A stretch of 64,000 bases of DNA from Rhynchonema sp. JSB1_4 (taxonomy: Eukaryota > Nematoda > Chromadorea > Monhysterida > Xyalidae): the NCBI GenBank assembly GCA_030248065.1, contig JASAMV010004497.1, forward strand, positions 1-64,000. Reading direction: 5' to 3'. Positions 1 through 15,100 of the stretch are shown here, piece by piece; the stretch's first letter is position 1, and every line of letters begins with the position of its first letter. The notes beneath the pieces are model-generated. The model saw nothing but the letters and a program-made list of their open reading frames with translations, was not told where the DNA came from and made no database searches. The translations under genes were made by a program, and so were the position numbers.

Positions 1-101
1 TTAGGAAATCAACTTTCGATCTTTGACCAATGCGCCGGTAACCGCTTAGAGGGCTTCGCCAATGACAAGGCAGACAGTAGGTACCTTCCTTGTCCATTCA
101 G

Positions 102-3100
102 GCATCGAGATGTCCAATACATCATTCCGTTTCACCGCACGCAACCTCTACCGTCTCACCGTGGCGCTCTTCCCGCCGCACCCAGAGATCATGAGTCGAA
201 TGTGCAATCAGGGGTTCGAGGATTCGCTGAGGTTTCTCGCTAAAAATGGTTAGGTCTTTTGTTCGTTATTTGGTTGTAAACTTGGATGACTGGACTGACG
301 TCTAATGTGGGGTACTTGTTTGTTATAGAATCGGCAGACAATGGGGTAACTAATCTATACTACTAAAACAGGAAGACGTTTGTATGTGGGTGCACCTTGT
401 ATGTATGTATGTATATGTCTGTGGCCCCCTCCAGTGGTGTCGTTGGGAAATCAAAAAGTCAGGATACCGGATACCCAAAATCCAAAATTTTCGGATACCG
501 GATACCCAAAATGAAAAATCTCGGATACCAGGGGGGGGTTGCTCCCTAAAATAAAAAATCTCGGATACCCAGGGGGGGTTGTTCAAAAAAGTCAATTTTT
601 TAAGAGGAAAATTGAGCAAAATCGGTGTTGAAAGCGCAAAAAATGGTCATTTTTGGGGGTTATGCTTGCGCTAGCAAGCGATTTTGAGCATTTTGGAGGT
701 AAAAATGGGGGATTTTTACCGTTTTCGGAAAATTTTTAGGCTAGGATACCCTTGGACAAAAAGTCAGGATACCGGATACCCCTGGGTGAAAAAATCAAGA
801 TACCGGATACCGGATACTAGGGGGGGGTAACCCCCCCCCTTCCCCCCCCCCAACGACACCACTGGCCCCCTCCCTCGGGTGCACGGTTCAATTTTCACGG
901 GTAGCTTTGGGTATGCTAACGGGTTTTCGGATAGCCCAGGGTACGCGGGCGCGAAGCGTTAGCCTGGCCATAGGCACGGGCCCCGTCTAGTCGTGCACTA
1001 AGTACTGTTGCGTAGTATTTATGCAGCTGCCAGATTTAGTCCAAATTGTCCGTTCAATTGTGTTGCTATTACAAAAATTGTAGTTCCAAAGTGAAAAATT
1101 GGAGCACGGTTTTGAATAGGATGTTTTTTTGCGAAAGCACTGCCATGTATTGGTCGCACAATGACTATATAAGAATTCATCAAATCAATCCTGATTTTCA
1201 CGTTCAGTCACTCTGTGCTATTTGTGATTCTCACAAAACATTTTCAGCTGAAAATAATCTAGCAGATCAACCACGTTGCCGCAGGTGTGAAACATTCTCT
1301 TTACTACATGCTTTGTGTGCGATCACGCAACGCAACGTCATTGCCCCGTCACTTTCCCTCTTTACGATTCAGGAAAAAAAATTGACCAATTCTTATAAAG
1401 TCATTGTGCGACCAATACAATAGGCAACATCCTCGCAACGAAAATGTTTCACCCTTGCCACATAAGTAGGCACTGTTTTGACGAATGCTGATCGGTTGCT
1501 CGGTGGCCGTCAAAAAAGCCGGAAAAAATCCCGAAAAAAAACGCCGAAAACAAAAATGCCGAAAACAAAAAACGCCGGAAAAAATGCCAAAAAATTAAAA
1601 ATGCTGGGGATTGAACTGGGATTTACCCACAAGTGAAACATAACCCCACAATTGTAAAATTGGAAAACCTGCCCAAATAAAGGAAACGTTCACAAAAGTA
1701 CAGCTGCCAAGGCCTTCATTCAGGGTTAGGCTTAGGCTTAGGCTGCCAGCCAGGAACATGTGAACAAACGAGAATTACGAGTTGAGTCCGAATTGTACCA
1801 GGGCCATTTTTTTGTGCACGAACTACATGAATACCCACCCAAAACGAAATTTCGTAACATTAGAAGCATTTTTTAATTTTCGGCATTTTTGTTTTCGGCA
1901 TTTTTTTCGGCATTTTTTGGCATTTTTTTCGGCATTTTTGACGGGACCCGGTTGCTCGGATACACCGCCCAGAAACAAGAAAGTCTTCACCACTCATTCA
2001 TGTGCAACTTCCACAAAAGCAATGTTTTTTTTACCAAACTGTTGAAATCCAGCACCTAAATTTTTTGAATTTAGGTAACGCTGGCGCCTAAAATTGTGCC
2101 GTTTTGTGGTTTTTGCCCTAATTTAAGTGCCAGGACATCTTTTTGGCACGTAAAAATCGGAGATTTCCTACCCATGGCACCTGAAAATCATGAAAAAACG
2201 CTGTCCCGAGCGGTCAAATTTCTACTCGTCTGGGCGCCAAAACTGGTAGCGTTTGTAGTTCCAACTTCAATAATCCAACGTTGATTTTGCAGGTCTGATC
2301 TCATGCGCACGCTGTCTGGCCGTGCGGTCATGTATTGTTGTGCCGCCACAAGAACAACCGACGACCAGCAAGTCGATGAATGACGAACGCAATCAACGTG
2401 CTGTGGTCACGAGCGACACCGATGCCGGCGTGAATCTGGGTGCGCCGCCACCGAAACAGCCAAGGGAGAATAGCGGGGAACAGCAGGTGTGTGTATGTGG
2501 GGAGAAGCAGAGCCTAAATTTGAATCCAAACTCTCGCCGACCACAACCTCGAGCACGGCATGGCAAGAGGGCAATATCTGTTTTGTTTTGACATTGGGTG
2601 GAATTTTCGAAACGGTGTAAAGGTCAGTTGGGCGTAGAGGTCGGTGTAAAGTTCGGTCGAAAGGGACGTAGCTCGGTGTAAACGTGAAACATTGCCTGTT
2701 ATTAACGTGGAATGTTTCACGTTTACACCGAGGTCTATCACACTGAGCTGTCGACCGAGCTTTCCAGCGATCTTTACACCCAACTGACCTTTACACCGTT
2801 TCGAAAATATTACCCATTGGCCGTCTTTGTTCCCCCACGTCTGAGGGACAGCGTTTATGGTGTTCGAAATTACCCGAGCTTGCATTTGCACAGCGGTAGT
2901 CGTACGTAGTATTTGCTTTCAAATCAAAGATGGACCTATAAAAGATTTGCGCCAGAAAAATGGTTTTTTTTGCTTTTCTTTTTGTGCTTCTCGCTCATCA
3001 AACTGTGAACCTATCAGACAGTGCAGAGATGGAACGATCACCACGACGACTCAGGTGCCATGAGTGTCACGGTGAAGAGAATGCATTCGAACCGTTCGAA

Positions 3101-6100
3101 AATGTTTCATGATTGCCACATAGGACATGGCACAGTTTTGATGATTGTTTGGCTTTGTGAACACCTCATGTAAAGGCAAGAAATTCGTCAATAAATACTT
3201 ATTACGACCTCGTTTCAGGCGTACAAGCCGTCGAATTTCTACTCGTTGGGCGTTGATTCTGACGGGGACAGCGAGCCTGAACCGCCGTCACCGCCGCAAC
3301 ATCGTGTCAGGACCGTAACCGAGAGGCTGGATGGCACGCCAAAGGCACCACAATTGGTCAGTTGAGCGATGTTGGTTGTGGACTTGATGTTTTGAGCCAA
3401 TCAGAGCGAACGCTTTTAGTAGTACCCGTTTTGTCGCATATCATTGGCTCCAAGCTATGAGTTTGAATGGATCAAATCAGGGAGCACTTTCTATTTCATA
3501 CAATAAAAACTTACAAACTTAAAAACACTTAAAAACTTACTCTTGTAGCCAAAAGTTACAAGCAATTGTAAATCCACTTTCCACAATAATTTTGTATCCA
3601 GTCACAATTTTTTTGTAGCTGGATACAATAGAGCTGAAAATGTTTCGATAGCGCGATTTTCTTTCGCTTAGGCAACCATGAAAACGCATGTTTGATAAAA
3701 TTAGTTTCAAATAAATTGCTTCTAGAGATGATAAACATTATTTAAAAAATCGGGCCCGGGTCAAATAATGGATAAACAATCAAATTGTGTCGAGTTAGGA
3801 CGGTCCCACCGGTGTGCACCCAGCTACAATTTTTCTCTTTCTTACAATGCGAGTTACAAAATTTTCGTTTGTAGCTGGGTACAATTGTACCCAGTCACAA
3901 TTGTAACTTCTTACAATTGTATCACTCACAATTGTAACTGCGTAAAGTGACTTTTGTACCTGGGTACAAATTGTAGCGTTTTTTTGTAAGAACTTACAAT
4001 TTGTATGAAATAGAAAGTGCTCCCAGGTTTGATGGCAACTCAACACCAGTGTACTTATTTATAATCAATGTTCTATTTCAATCCGTTATGGAACGTTTTT
4101 GAGTCTGTACTGAGTTGCGCAATTTTTATCGCACCTTCGGCCATATATCACAAACTGCCCATGGGTCATGTTGTTCCACAGTGCGATGCGCAGAACAAAA
4201 AATATCAACGGTCTTGCAATGTTTCAAACGTAGCACCTTTAAAATCTGACTTTTTTCACCAATGTGATTATCTTAATAAGCCCCAGTGTCGTTCCTGGGG
4301 TGGGAGGAAGAAGGTCTCCCTAAGGTACACTCACCCCCTCACCAGGTACACTAACCGCCTCAATCTTTGCCTAAAATAGGCATTTTTAGGCGTGAAATGG
4401 ACGTTTTACGGTTTAAAATGGGTGCGTTTAGGTCAATGCTGTCAAAGTCGCCAAAATACGCTTCTTACGGAGAGTTTGTCCAAAAATAGTTCAAATTTTC
4501 AACCTCGGAAAATGACTTTTTCCTGAATTTGGGTCTCCCCCCCCCCCCGTTCCCCGCAGGGAGGTACACTAACCGCCGTTCCGAAAAAAATGCGTAGGTA
4601 TACTCTGGCAATTCTTTTGGGAGAAACTTTTCTACCGCGTTGCCTGATCCGTAAAGCGCATTATGCGTGCACTGGTTACAGAAGTCACGTGACCGCTATA
4701 GCCAGTGCACGCATCATGCGCTTTGCGGATCAGGCAACGAGTTTGAAAAGTTTCTCCCAAAAGAATTGTCAGAGTATATGTACACTAAAGGCCTCGCCGG
4801 ACCAGGAACTCCACTGATGAGCCCATTGCAGCGAAACGCATTTCCAGGTGGCGCTACGGCGTCGCGCGGTCACGCAGCACCATCTGCGTGCGACCAACTT
4901 GCATCGAGTGGCAACCACCGCTGGCAGACTCAGACACGACACCGATGCGGACTGTGATTCGTGCAAGGAAGTGGTGGACAGTAAGGCGAAGAAGGGACTG
5001 CCGACCGTGGTCAGGAAACGTTGGTGGATGGGGGTTATTTGGATATTTTGTCAAGTTGTGATCTTGTTGTTTCCAGCCGATTTTGTTGTGTAAAGCCCCT
5101 AGGCTCGGTCACAATAAGTTCATTGAATAGGCTGGTTGAGAGAGGTGGCGTGTGGATTGAATATTTCGGATCAAAGTGTCGATCACGTCTCCGACCCAGG
5201 GTTGGATTTTAAAAAAAAAGTAAAAATTTTTTTGTAAAAAAAATTTTTTTAAAAAAAAAAGAAAAGTTGGCCACTTTTTTATTTTAAAATTTTAAAAAGT
5301 AAGTCCACTTTTTTTATTATTTTTTCACTTTTTTTCGTTATTTTCTGACTTTTTTTAAGGTAAAAAGGCATGTTTTCGTGTGTTTTTATAATGCCCATGT
5401 TTCTCAAAAAATTGCCTGCGGCGCTTATATTTCAGTTTAAAATGGTGTTGTGATGGACTCATACAGTTCCCAGACATCCCAACAATAGCTGCATGTATAA
5501 TATAGGACACCCCATACCGTATAATGTACAGTTATTGAGCGTGTCGTAAGCTATCGACACACTCCACGTTGCTCGCCTGTTTGCAGTTGTGTGGATTAAC
5601 TATTTGTTGCTTTTTTGACACAAAGTGATTATGGTGTGAGTCTTTATCTCTCTTCAAATTTATTCCCAAATTCACAAACAGAAGGTTGGTCTTCCCTTTG
5701 TCACATACAGTATGTATACCCACATTACACACACATTACCTTCGAATTTCTCAAAGTCATGACCAAAAGGGATTAGATCGCAGGTGATTACGTAAATATG
5801 CAAGTCAGTGGAAAAGTTCTCTTTAGTGTCCCTTAAAACATACCTTACTAGCATGATTTCAGAAATTTGATTCCTCAAGAAACCAATTTTTTGGGGGTCC
5901 GGAATAAAAAAAAAGTGATTTTTAAAAAAAATTTTAAAAAGTTTTTTTTTAAAAAAAAGTTCGATAATAAAAAAATTTTTTAATCCAACCCTGCTCCGAC
6001 CTTCGTTTCGCAGAATCTAAGATCACGATATAACGGGCGGAATCGGCTCTACCGAGCTTATCTGCGGTGAGGCGGTTGAGCACCAAACGTTTTTTTTCTG

Positions 6101-9100
6101 TGCGGTCATTTCTTGTGAATAGCGGTGTTCGGCTTGTCTTCAATTGGGAAAACGCGTCTTTTTTTAATCGGAGGCGTTTCACCAGGGATCGGGATCCGGG
6201 TGGCGCCCGACACCCGACACTTTCAAAAGACCCGTCACACGACATTTTCGGAAATAAAAGCCGACATCCGACAGTTCGAAAAAATACCTGACACCCGGCA
6301 CCGTATTTTTTCGACCGAAAACGTGCAAAGTTTTGCTCATTTGCCTCATTTATGCCAATGTTTGGCTCAATTCATAGGTTGTTGAGCAAACGAAACACCG
6401 AAGCAGTGTTTTATGCGCCTTGGTGTGGTGGTATATTTGGGTTCAAGAAATATTTTGTGAACATGTTTCATTGGTTTTGGCAAAATTGACTATTTGAACT
6501 GAAAATGTCCGGTGTCGAATGTCGGGTCCAAAAAAAACGACGCGCCCAACACCTACGCTTTTTTGGGTGCCGTGCCGACACCGGACACCGACATTGTCAC
6601 ATCGCTGTGTGTCACGCACCGCGTCAGTCGTCTACGCAATGGGCATGATAACAGACTGCGTTAGCAAGACAGTGTCACAACCGCAACGGGATGTTGGAGA
6701 TTTTCAAGACACGAATGTACGAAAAATTCGTCAGGACACGCTTATCAAATGCATAAATTTCAGCGATCGAAAAAGCACTCAACCCGAACACCGGTCTCCT
6801 GACGTACGTGCTCTCATCTCGTGCCGTCAAATTGCTGCGCTACGTTACGCTGCCCTGGTGTTTGCCGGTGGAATTTGCGTACTACTTTTGTGTGAAGTGA
6901 GTTTGGGATGAGTGCTTATAATTATGACGGTGGTCAACGCAAGTGGTCGAATCACTTCGTCAACTCACTTTGTGGAGTCGTCGACTAACCCCGAATGTCA
7001 TGTATTATTACTTGCGCTCATCTTAGGCTGTCGTGAGCTGCGACGTGATATGATCACTTGAATCTGACCAGTTTACATGGGAGGCGTTGCCTCATACGAG
7101 ATACCTTGAGTTGTTTTTTTTGCCGAAGCTAATTTTCTTCTGTAAAATACTCTTGATGTATTGTTTTTTGGTCAATGCCCATGAACTAACCAGTGTTTGA
7201 ATGTGGAACTGGAAGAAACGAGAAATGTTCCACTAATAGCCAATATAATGAGTTCGTGAGAAAACAACTTTGCTCTGGTTCGAATCATACGTTGGAAACT
7301 AAAAAAATAGTAATCTGAAATGTTTCGAAAACTACGTTTATATTGATGTCAGGTACTGCTTGGTGTTTTTAGTAGATGTGGCACACCACCGCATGAAAAG
7401 AAAATATCACTAAAAATAGAACCGACAAAAATAATTATGAAAACAAATATCCGCACCAGTGCGCAATCTTCAGATTGTTGCACTGGCTGCCTACGATCAT
7501 CGACGATGCCAAATGGTTTGTGGACCGAACAACGGCTGGATTGAAAATGTTGCTGTCGGCCTTTGAGGATCAGGGACATTACTACAGTGCTCGGTTGGTG
7601 CAATTTTGGATCGTGGTTAAAATTGTTCGAGCTTTGCAGGCCCAATAAAAATGGCTAGCCACGCGAAGTTGTGAAACACATTGCGCACAGCTGCCCAGCT
7701 GGCTGGAAAGCTGCTCGTGTGTGTCGGCTGCTCGAATGTTTCAAAAGTTGATTCTCGGGTTAAGATCTGGGTCTTAATTACGAACCCCACTGCACGGCAG
7801 CGAATTGGGACATTTACGATGTCATGGAACGTTTGATAAGAAATGGTTTCGCATAAGTCGTCGCCATGGTTTTTTTAACCAAATTTACTAGCTTTTAAGC
7901 TAGTAAATTTTTTAAGAAGCTGCTAAATTTTAGGGTTTAGTAGCTTTTTTCTACTAAATTTTTCACTGGCTAAAAAGAGCTAGTAAATTTTAGGAAAAAG
8001 CTACTAAATTTTACCTTCTCGGAAGCTTTTTTGAGGGGAAATAACGGAAAATTTCATTCCGGTCACCTGCTATGGTACCGTGGTCGTCGCCCCAAAAGTG
8101 ACGTGTTTAGTTGACAGGTGTCCTGAAACAATTTTCCAGCGGTTCTGAACTTCAACGGTGCGTAACTCTTGGGATATCCCAGATTCAAAAAGTCACGCAA
8201 AACCAAGCGCGAGCGAGAGACTAGTCGCCGAGTTTGGTCGTTAATAGTGTCGTCTCATCTTTTAGCTTCAATGACAAATATCAAACACACACACACCATT
8301 GGTGATCCGTTTTCAGCTTCTCATGTCAACTAGCGATCACCGAGATGAACTATAACCGTCCCCCACAGTTGGACCCCACCCAACACCACAGCCACGCACA
8401 TTCCGGCATGCACCACGCGCCGTCTGTCCAGTCAATTGATAGACACTCAGGCGTGGCTGTGCCGGTGTCTTGTGAGTTTGCGTTGCGTCGGGTTTTTTTG
8501 TGTGTTTTTTTGGTAATTCTACAGCTGGAGAAGATGGAGAAGAAACGTTCTCCTTGGAACGTGTGCCGCATAAGTGAATGATGTGAAACATTTTTCCGAC
8601 AATGTGGTTTCACAGTCGACACTGTTTTGGTGCAAATGTGAAGTGATGCAGCTTCGCATGCAAACATGTAAACGGTTGTTTCAAAGTTGGTTTCCAAACA
8701 GCAGATCGTAACCGGTCGAAGACAATTGCCGTTTTCTGCGTCGTTTACTGCGTTCCACATTTTCGTAAGCTGAATACGGTGCAGATTGAAGAAGAAAATG
8801 TTCTAGCACTTTCATTTCAGTTGGCCGAATTGCAACTATGGATAATTAATCCTCATCATTCGTCAACTTTGCAAAAACAATCATACAAAGAAACGCGTCA
8901 CTGTTGAAAAAACTCCATTGTTGTATAGCCGCACTGTTTATACTTTCCACCCAGCTGGTTGATGTTTCAGCATCGGCTTATTACGACGAATACGAGGCGC
9001 ATTTCGGCATCAGTACATCATTGGATGCTTCATTGCCGTTGCGACGTGAATGGTCGCAGTACGTGCAGACGGCACAAAAGAGGAACAGCCAGGATGTGGA

Positions 9101-12100
9101 CGCTAAAAGGATCGCGGATGCGACGGTGTGTTTTTTGGGGGCCGACTGTGTAGCATTTCGCGTGATGTTCGTTTGTTATCTTGCACAGGCACTTTAGCGT
9201 TTGTTCGAGCATTGGATGTTACACCATACATTACACCGTTTTTTGGACATTTTTACGTGCCATTTTCACATAGAATTTTAGAATTGCTGCTGCAACTAAA
9301 ATTTGGAGAGCTAGGTGCAAGTTGCGTATTTGATTTTTGAACACCAACGTGTTCCTTACTTGTGATTATCACTCCCCCGTTTTCTGGTCCCAACGCGTCA
9401 AAAATTTTGCTGCGCGGCTTGTTCCTAATTTTCTATAGTCGAATTTTCAGCCTGAATACCAGGGTTGTAGTCAGGAAAAGGCCTAGTTTGCTGTGTTTTG
9501 AAGCAAGTAAACTGCATGAAGGATGACACTTAGCAAAAACAATGAATTTGGCTCTTTTGGCAAAAACTGTGCTTGCGCCCAAAAATTTCAAACTTGCGCC
9601 TAAAAATCAGGAGGTTAGGTCTAAGTTGCACCTAGGAAATTAAAAAAATCTGCCCAATACGTAGCGTAGCGCTTGTGATGGACGTGCTATTATTTCATAC
9701 GCTTTTATCTGAATTTTGCACCCTATTTTTGTGGATGTGGCAGCAACGTATGCGGATGATATTGGTCGCACAATGAAAATATTAAGGTCTAACTATACTT
9801 CGTTCTCTCGGAGAACAAAGAACAAATTCTCGCGCGCTGATTGGCCCACGTATGTTCAACAGCCAATCAGCGCTCGAGAATTTGTTCTTTGTTCTCTGAG
9901 AGAACGATGTATAGTTAGGCCCCCGCCGCTATTGTTTTTTTTGGTTTTCGACCTCGGTTTTTTCACTTATATCGTTTGTTGGCATCGAGATCAAGAACAT
10001 TAGTTTTAACGAACTTCACCAAAATGGCGATTACCCACCGAAATCGATCCACCAAGATGGTCTATCGGGAACAAAACCGTCCGATATTGACGCACATTTG
10101 CACACGATGATCAGGAATGACAAGAGAAATTCAAAATCACTGGGACGTGATATAGGCGGCGTGTTACGGTAGCCCGATAAAACATTAGCTCTCTTGTGGA
10201 CTGGAAGTCTGCTAGCCAGCGCAACGTGTAGCGCGTGGCGTGCAAAGCAGTGTGTGTCTGCACGGTTGCATGGGTATAAGTGCAACTTTGAGCCGCAGCC
10301 AGACCGCGTTCCCGTAGCTCAGTTGGTAGAGCAACTGGCTATCCAGGCCTGGTGGCTGGGAGGTCGGAGGTTCGAGTCCTACCGGGAGCATACGTTTGGT
10401 GTGGCGGTTCAGAGTTCACACTCTTGTAAATAACAAATGTTTTGTCAACCTACCCTAACGCGCCGCCTATACCACACCTCTGTGATTTGAATTTTGCTTT
10501 GGAAATCCTGATTTCCATGCACACATAGTGCGTCAATATTGGGGTAGTTTGTTCCCGTGCGGCCATGTTGGTGGATCGATTTCGGTGGGTAAAGTTCTTG
10601 TTTGGTGAAGTTCTTGTAGGTTAATGTACTTCATCCCAGTGCCAACTAATAAAAAAAAAAACTCAAAAATCAAAAAAAAACAATAGCGGTGGGGCCGCTT
10701 TTTTCCACACCCGTCAAAAACCAAAAAAAAACAATAGCGGTGGGGCCGCTTTTAGAATTCATCAAATCAATCCTGATTTTCACGTTCAGTCACTCTGCAC
10801 CACTGTGTTATTTGTGATTCTCACAAAACATTTTCATCTGAAAATAATCCAGCAGAGCACCCACGTTGCTGCGGGTCTGAAACATTTTGGTGACTGCATG
10901 TTTTGTGTGCGATCGCGCAACGCAACGTCACTGCCCCGTCACCTTCCCTCTTTGCGATTCAGGAAAAAAATTTGACCAATTCTTATAAAGTCATTGTGCG
11001 ACCAATATCAGCATCAGCCGCCAACTAATTTCGACAACTGACAGCCGAGATGAAACATTTCCGCCACAAACTTGTCGTAATCAATTATCATCGTCAAACT
11101 ACTGTATTGATTGACAGGTGAATCTGCAATGGGCTGCACTGCGCTCCACAGACACCGCTGCCAACACGCAACAGCCGACCGATGCGCAACAGAATAATTG
11201 CGCACAAGCAGCGCAGGACAACGTGGATGCCGCATCTGGCCTAGCTTCGGATCATGAAACTGATGAAACTGGTATCTTCTTGGGGACCGGTTTTTTTGTC
11301 GGTTTTTCGGGTCCAGTCTTGGTTACACTGTGACGTCTTGTCTAGTTCTAGTTACACATTGCGCCTCAAATTCGGATATTATTTTTTTGAATTTTAAGTT
11401 TGGAAGGAAAGCCCCTGTCTGTGCTTTGGGAAAGGAAGTGTTTTGCAACTGGCTTATTTTGCTCTATGCTCTGCATCGAAATGAAATCAATGCGAATAAT
11501 TATTATGAGTTATTAGTCATCAATTTAGCTTGTGACTACAACTTTTATGACTGAAACTGCCCGTCCTGATTTATTCGGTATCGTGGACATGAGCAAGCTG
11601 CACTTCCGCCGCGGCACGTGCTGCGCCCGTAGCTGGTTGTAAAGATGTTTGATAGGAAATCGCACAACCATAAACCGCACAGCTAGCATTTGCAGAACGA
11701 CATTTGTGATATAACTGTTTGGCAAAATGGATTTTTTTTCATTTCCAGGCTCGATCGTGGCCGATCGGGATACGGTTGCGGCGATAGTTGAGTACACGCG
11801 GCGACACGAAGCACTCATGGCCTACTACTACATGGACGAGGGTGGGCAGGTACATTTGGGTGGGGAGGTGAAGGGGTGCCGGGTCAGCCCTGTACCGTTG
11901 GGTCGACGTATGGGATCGGGCTAGGGGCGATAGGTAGCCCCTCGAAACACACCTATCTTCGCCCGCCGACACGGTAACTTTTTCTGTTCGGTTTTGCGTT
12001 TCTAGTTTAGGCTCGATCCGTATCCGTTGCAAAACTCGTAGGCCCTGAACTGGATTGGTCCGAATTTTAAACTTGATCGATTTGATCGGGGGCCTTGGTC

Positions 12101-15100
12101 GCGTGCGATCCGTGCATTAAACAGATTAAGAGACGTGCTGGGGCCACTAATGTCGACCAGCTTAAAAGATGTTCATTTTAGGTCTGCGAACAATACAATT
12201 TTTTACACTGGTGGAAGCGAAAAGTGGGGTTATAAAATTTTTTTGATATTCTTGATGCAAAAATCTCACGGGACTGAGGCAGGACCGGTCCGATCACCAA
12301 GTTTGATATAGCTCATTGTTTTTTTGCAAAGTATCTAATCGAACTCGGTCTGACTGACGACCATTCGCGCTTTCTCTGCTATAAGTTATACAATGCAAAC
12401 GTCAAGTAAACGAGTCCGGGAAACCATTGATTTGTGGAACAAAGACCGCCAAAAATTTTCTTCCGTGGACGAAATTTAGTTTGGTCGTGATGGTGGAATG
12501 CACCACTTCAGTTCGAATATTGAGAAAATGAAAATTTGTCCAAGAAAAAATAATTCGCCCGCTTTTCTGCACAGATGAAAGTGACGGAAATCTTCGGCGT
12601 CGACCAGAGCGACGATCGCATGCACCAATCGTTGCATCAATGTTGCACGCAGCCGCGATCCAGCAGCACATCGAGCCGACGAATGTCGGTGTCGTCAAAA
12701 ATATCGCGGGTGTCGCTCGATAAACAGCCGCAGGTAGATGGATTCGATTGGAATTTAATACTTTTTTTGTTTGGCGACTGGCTATGATTGCAGATGGGAA
12801 AAAATTTCTTTTTTTCTCTGGGGGCCAAAATAACGGACCGATATTCTTCCGGCCACTGGCAAATATCGGGCACTTAAAAACCCAAAGTTTTTTCCAAAAA
12901 AAAATTGGTCGTGAGGTCAGTTTCTCAGATCATGCAAAAACACCATTTTATGTAGTTTGGTCGACTTGTCCGGCATGACTTTCCCTCATGAAGCAATTTT
13001 GGACCACATTTTACCCAAATGAACACCATTTGCAGAGGCGACCAACGTTTGACCTGGAAAATCTCGAAAAGAACAATGTTTTTTTCAGTCAATTACTTTT
13101 CGGAAAAAATTGCACCTATAGCTGACGAGGTTCTGGTGCACCAGCACCACCGCCCGTCTGTGTGAGGTGAAACTAGGACGGAAGAACACAAAACCTAAAC
13201 CTTGACAAACTGTAATGTGACCGTCGCTATAACGTGCAATGTAGCTGGGCGTTCCTTGTCCACATAGTTTTTTTTAGACACTTTTTAGGTGCAATTTGCA
13301 CCTAAAAAATCAGAATTGCACCTAAAAATTCAGGGTTAGGTGCAAGGTTGCACCTAAAATTTTGGGCCCTGATTTGCTTAATTTAGCATTTATACAGCAT
13401 CTTTTAAGGTTGGAAAGCTTAGAAACAAAAAAAATGCGCTGCGCGGCTTTTCATTCCTTCCAATAAATTCCATCGAAGCATTTGGTCGACATCGACAAAA
13501 AATATTGATCTGATTGATTGATTTCGTACACAGTTAGTACCTGGTCTGGTGTGCTGGTGATAAGATTCAAAACAAATACATGCTGTACTAGGATCAGTGT
13601 AGTTCCTGGTCCGGCGAGGCGGTTAGTGAACCTACCCACTTTGTCGGTGCGGCGGTTAGTGTACCTCCCTGTGGGGGGGAAGGAGGGGGAAGACCAAAAT
13701 TCAGGAAAAAGTCCTTCTTTGAGGTAACAAATTTGACCTATTTTTGCTCTTTTTGGGAAAAAATTCTCCATAAATAGGGTATTTTGGCGACTTTTGACAA
13801 CATTGACCTGAAAATTACCCATTTTAGGCCTAAAATGCCCATCTTGGGTTAAAAATGCCTATTTTAGGCAAAAATTGCGGCGGTTAGTGTACCTGGCGCG
13901 GCGGTTAGTGTACTAGTGTGCCTTGGTCGCGGCGGTTAGTGTACCTTAGGAGGGGACCCCCCTCCCCCCAGCAGTGTAGTGGCAGGCCCATGTGTGGGAG
14001 GTAAGTATGATGCGGGGTTGGGACCGGAAGCGTGAGAGGTATGATTTTGGTCACCCAAAAAGGCGAAAAAACACCGTTTTTGTGATACAATTTTGGCCAA
14101 AAAATGAGGTAAAAATAGTACTTTTTCCAAATTTTCGCCGAAAATCGCCTAAAAATAGGTATTATGGGTGGGTTTGCGCGCGGAGCGCGCGATTTTTGGG
14201 AAAATAAGGTCGAAAAACACCGATTTTTGCCTTAAAAAGGAATAAAATTGCTTGTGAGAGGTAAGATTTGGAGTTGTGAGAGGTAAGTACTCAACCCCCC
14301 CCCCCAACCCCCCCTAGGGTTTTGTGGTAGGTAAGTACTGAGAGGGGGTAACCCCCCACCCAACCCCCCCCTGCCACTACTATGCCCCCCAGGAACTACA
14401 CTGACTAGAACTAGAGCAGAGCATGACAACAGTATTAGATACCCACACAGTAAATGAACAGCGAAAGTAATTGATTCGTACGTGACCCCCAAATGTGGAT
14501 ATGGTGACATGAAAATTTTACTGTTTCGTTTTCTTCTCAATCGGTTCTCAATAATGAAACTAGTACAAAATGTGCTACAAAATGTTGAACTTTCCCTGAA
14601 AAGTTTGCTTTTGCTAAGGGAAAACGCATTCATTGCGTTACAACTGTATTGAACTTCTAAAAGCACGCAAATTGCATTGAACACACAACCTGGCAAAAAA
14701 GCCTAAAACTGGCGTTTTTTGTCCAAAGTAGGGGTTGCACCTACTTTGGCCAGCTTGCACCTAAAAATTGGGGGGTTGCACCTAAGTTGCACCTAGTGAA
14801 TTTTGAAAAAAAAAACCCTGCTTGTCCAATCTGAATCTGTTCTGAATCAACCAATCAACCTGCATACATACCTCTTGGGCGATGTCGGATTGCAACCACA
14901 ATAAATAAGGGCATTTTTTGTGCAGTTGTTATCGTGTAGAGGGAGGGCCGCAAATTATTTTACGAGTGTCGACTGATTTTTTTAGTTGTTTTGTAATTCA
15001 ATTTTTTGTAGTTTGGATAAGTTGAGGCTAGTGTTTAGTGAACTGCGGTGTATTAGTATTGGTTGCACAATGACTTTATAAGAATTGGTCAAATTTTTTT

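Noticed and set aside
5949..6245. 98-codon minus-strand frame
   Set aside because: It starts in the hAT-like element and crosses the degenerate CCGACACC repeat; no gene signals.
10194..10433. Open frame containing VAQLVEQLA
   Set aside because: This is the familiar false protein produced by translating a tRNA gene or tRNA-derived SINE.
14232..14696. 154-codon minus-strand frame
   Set aside because: It lies across the G/C-run interior and right end of the 13595-14403 hAT-like element.
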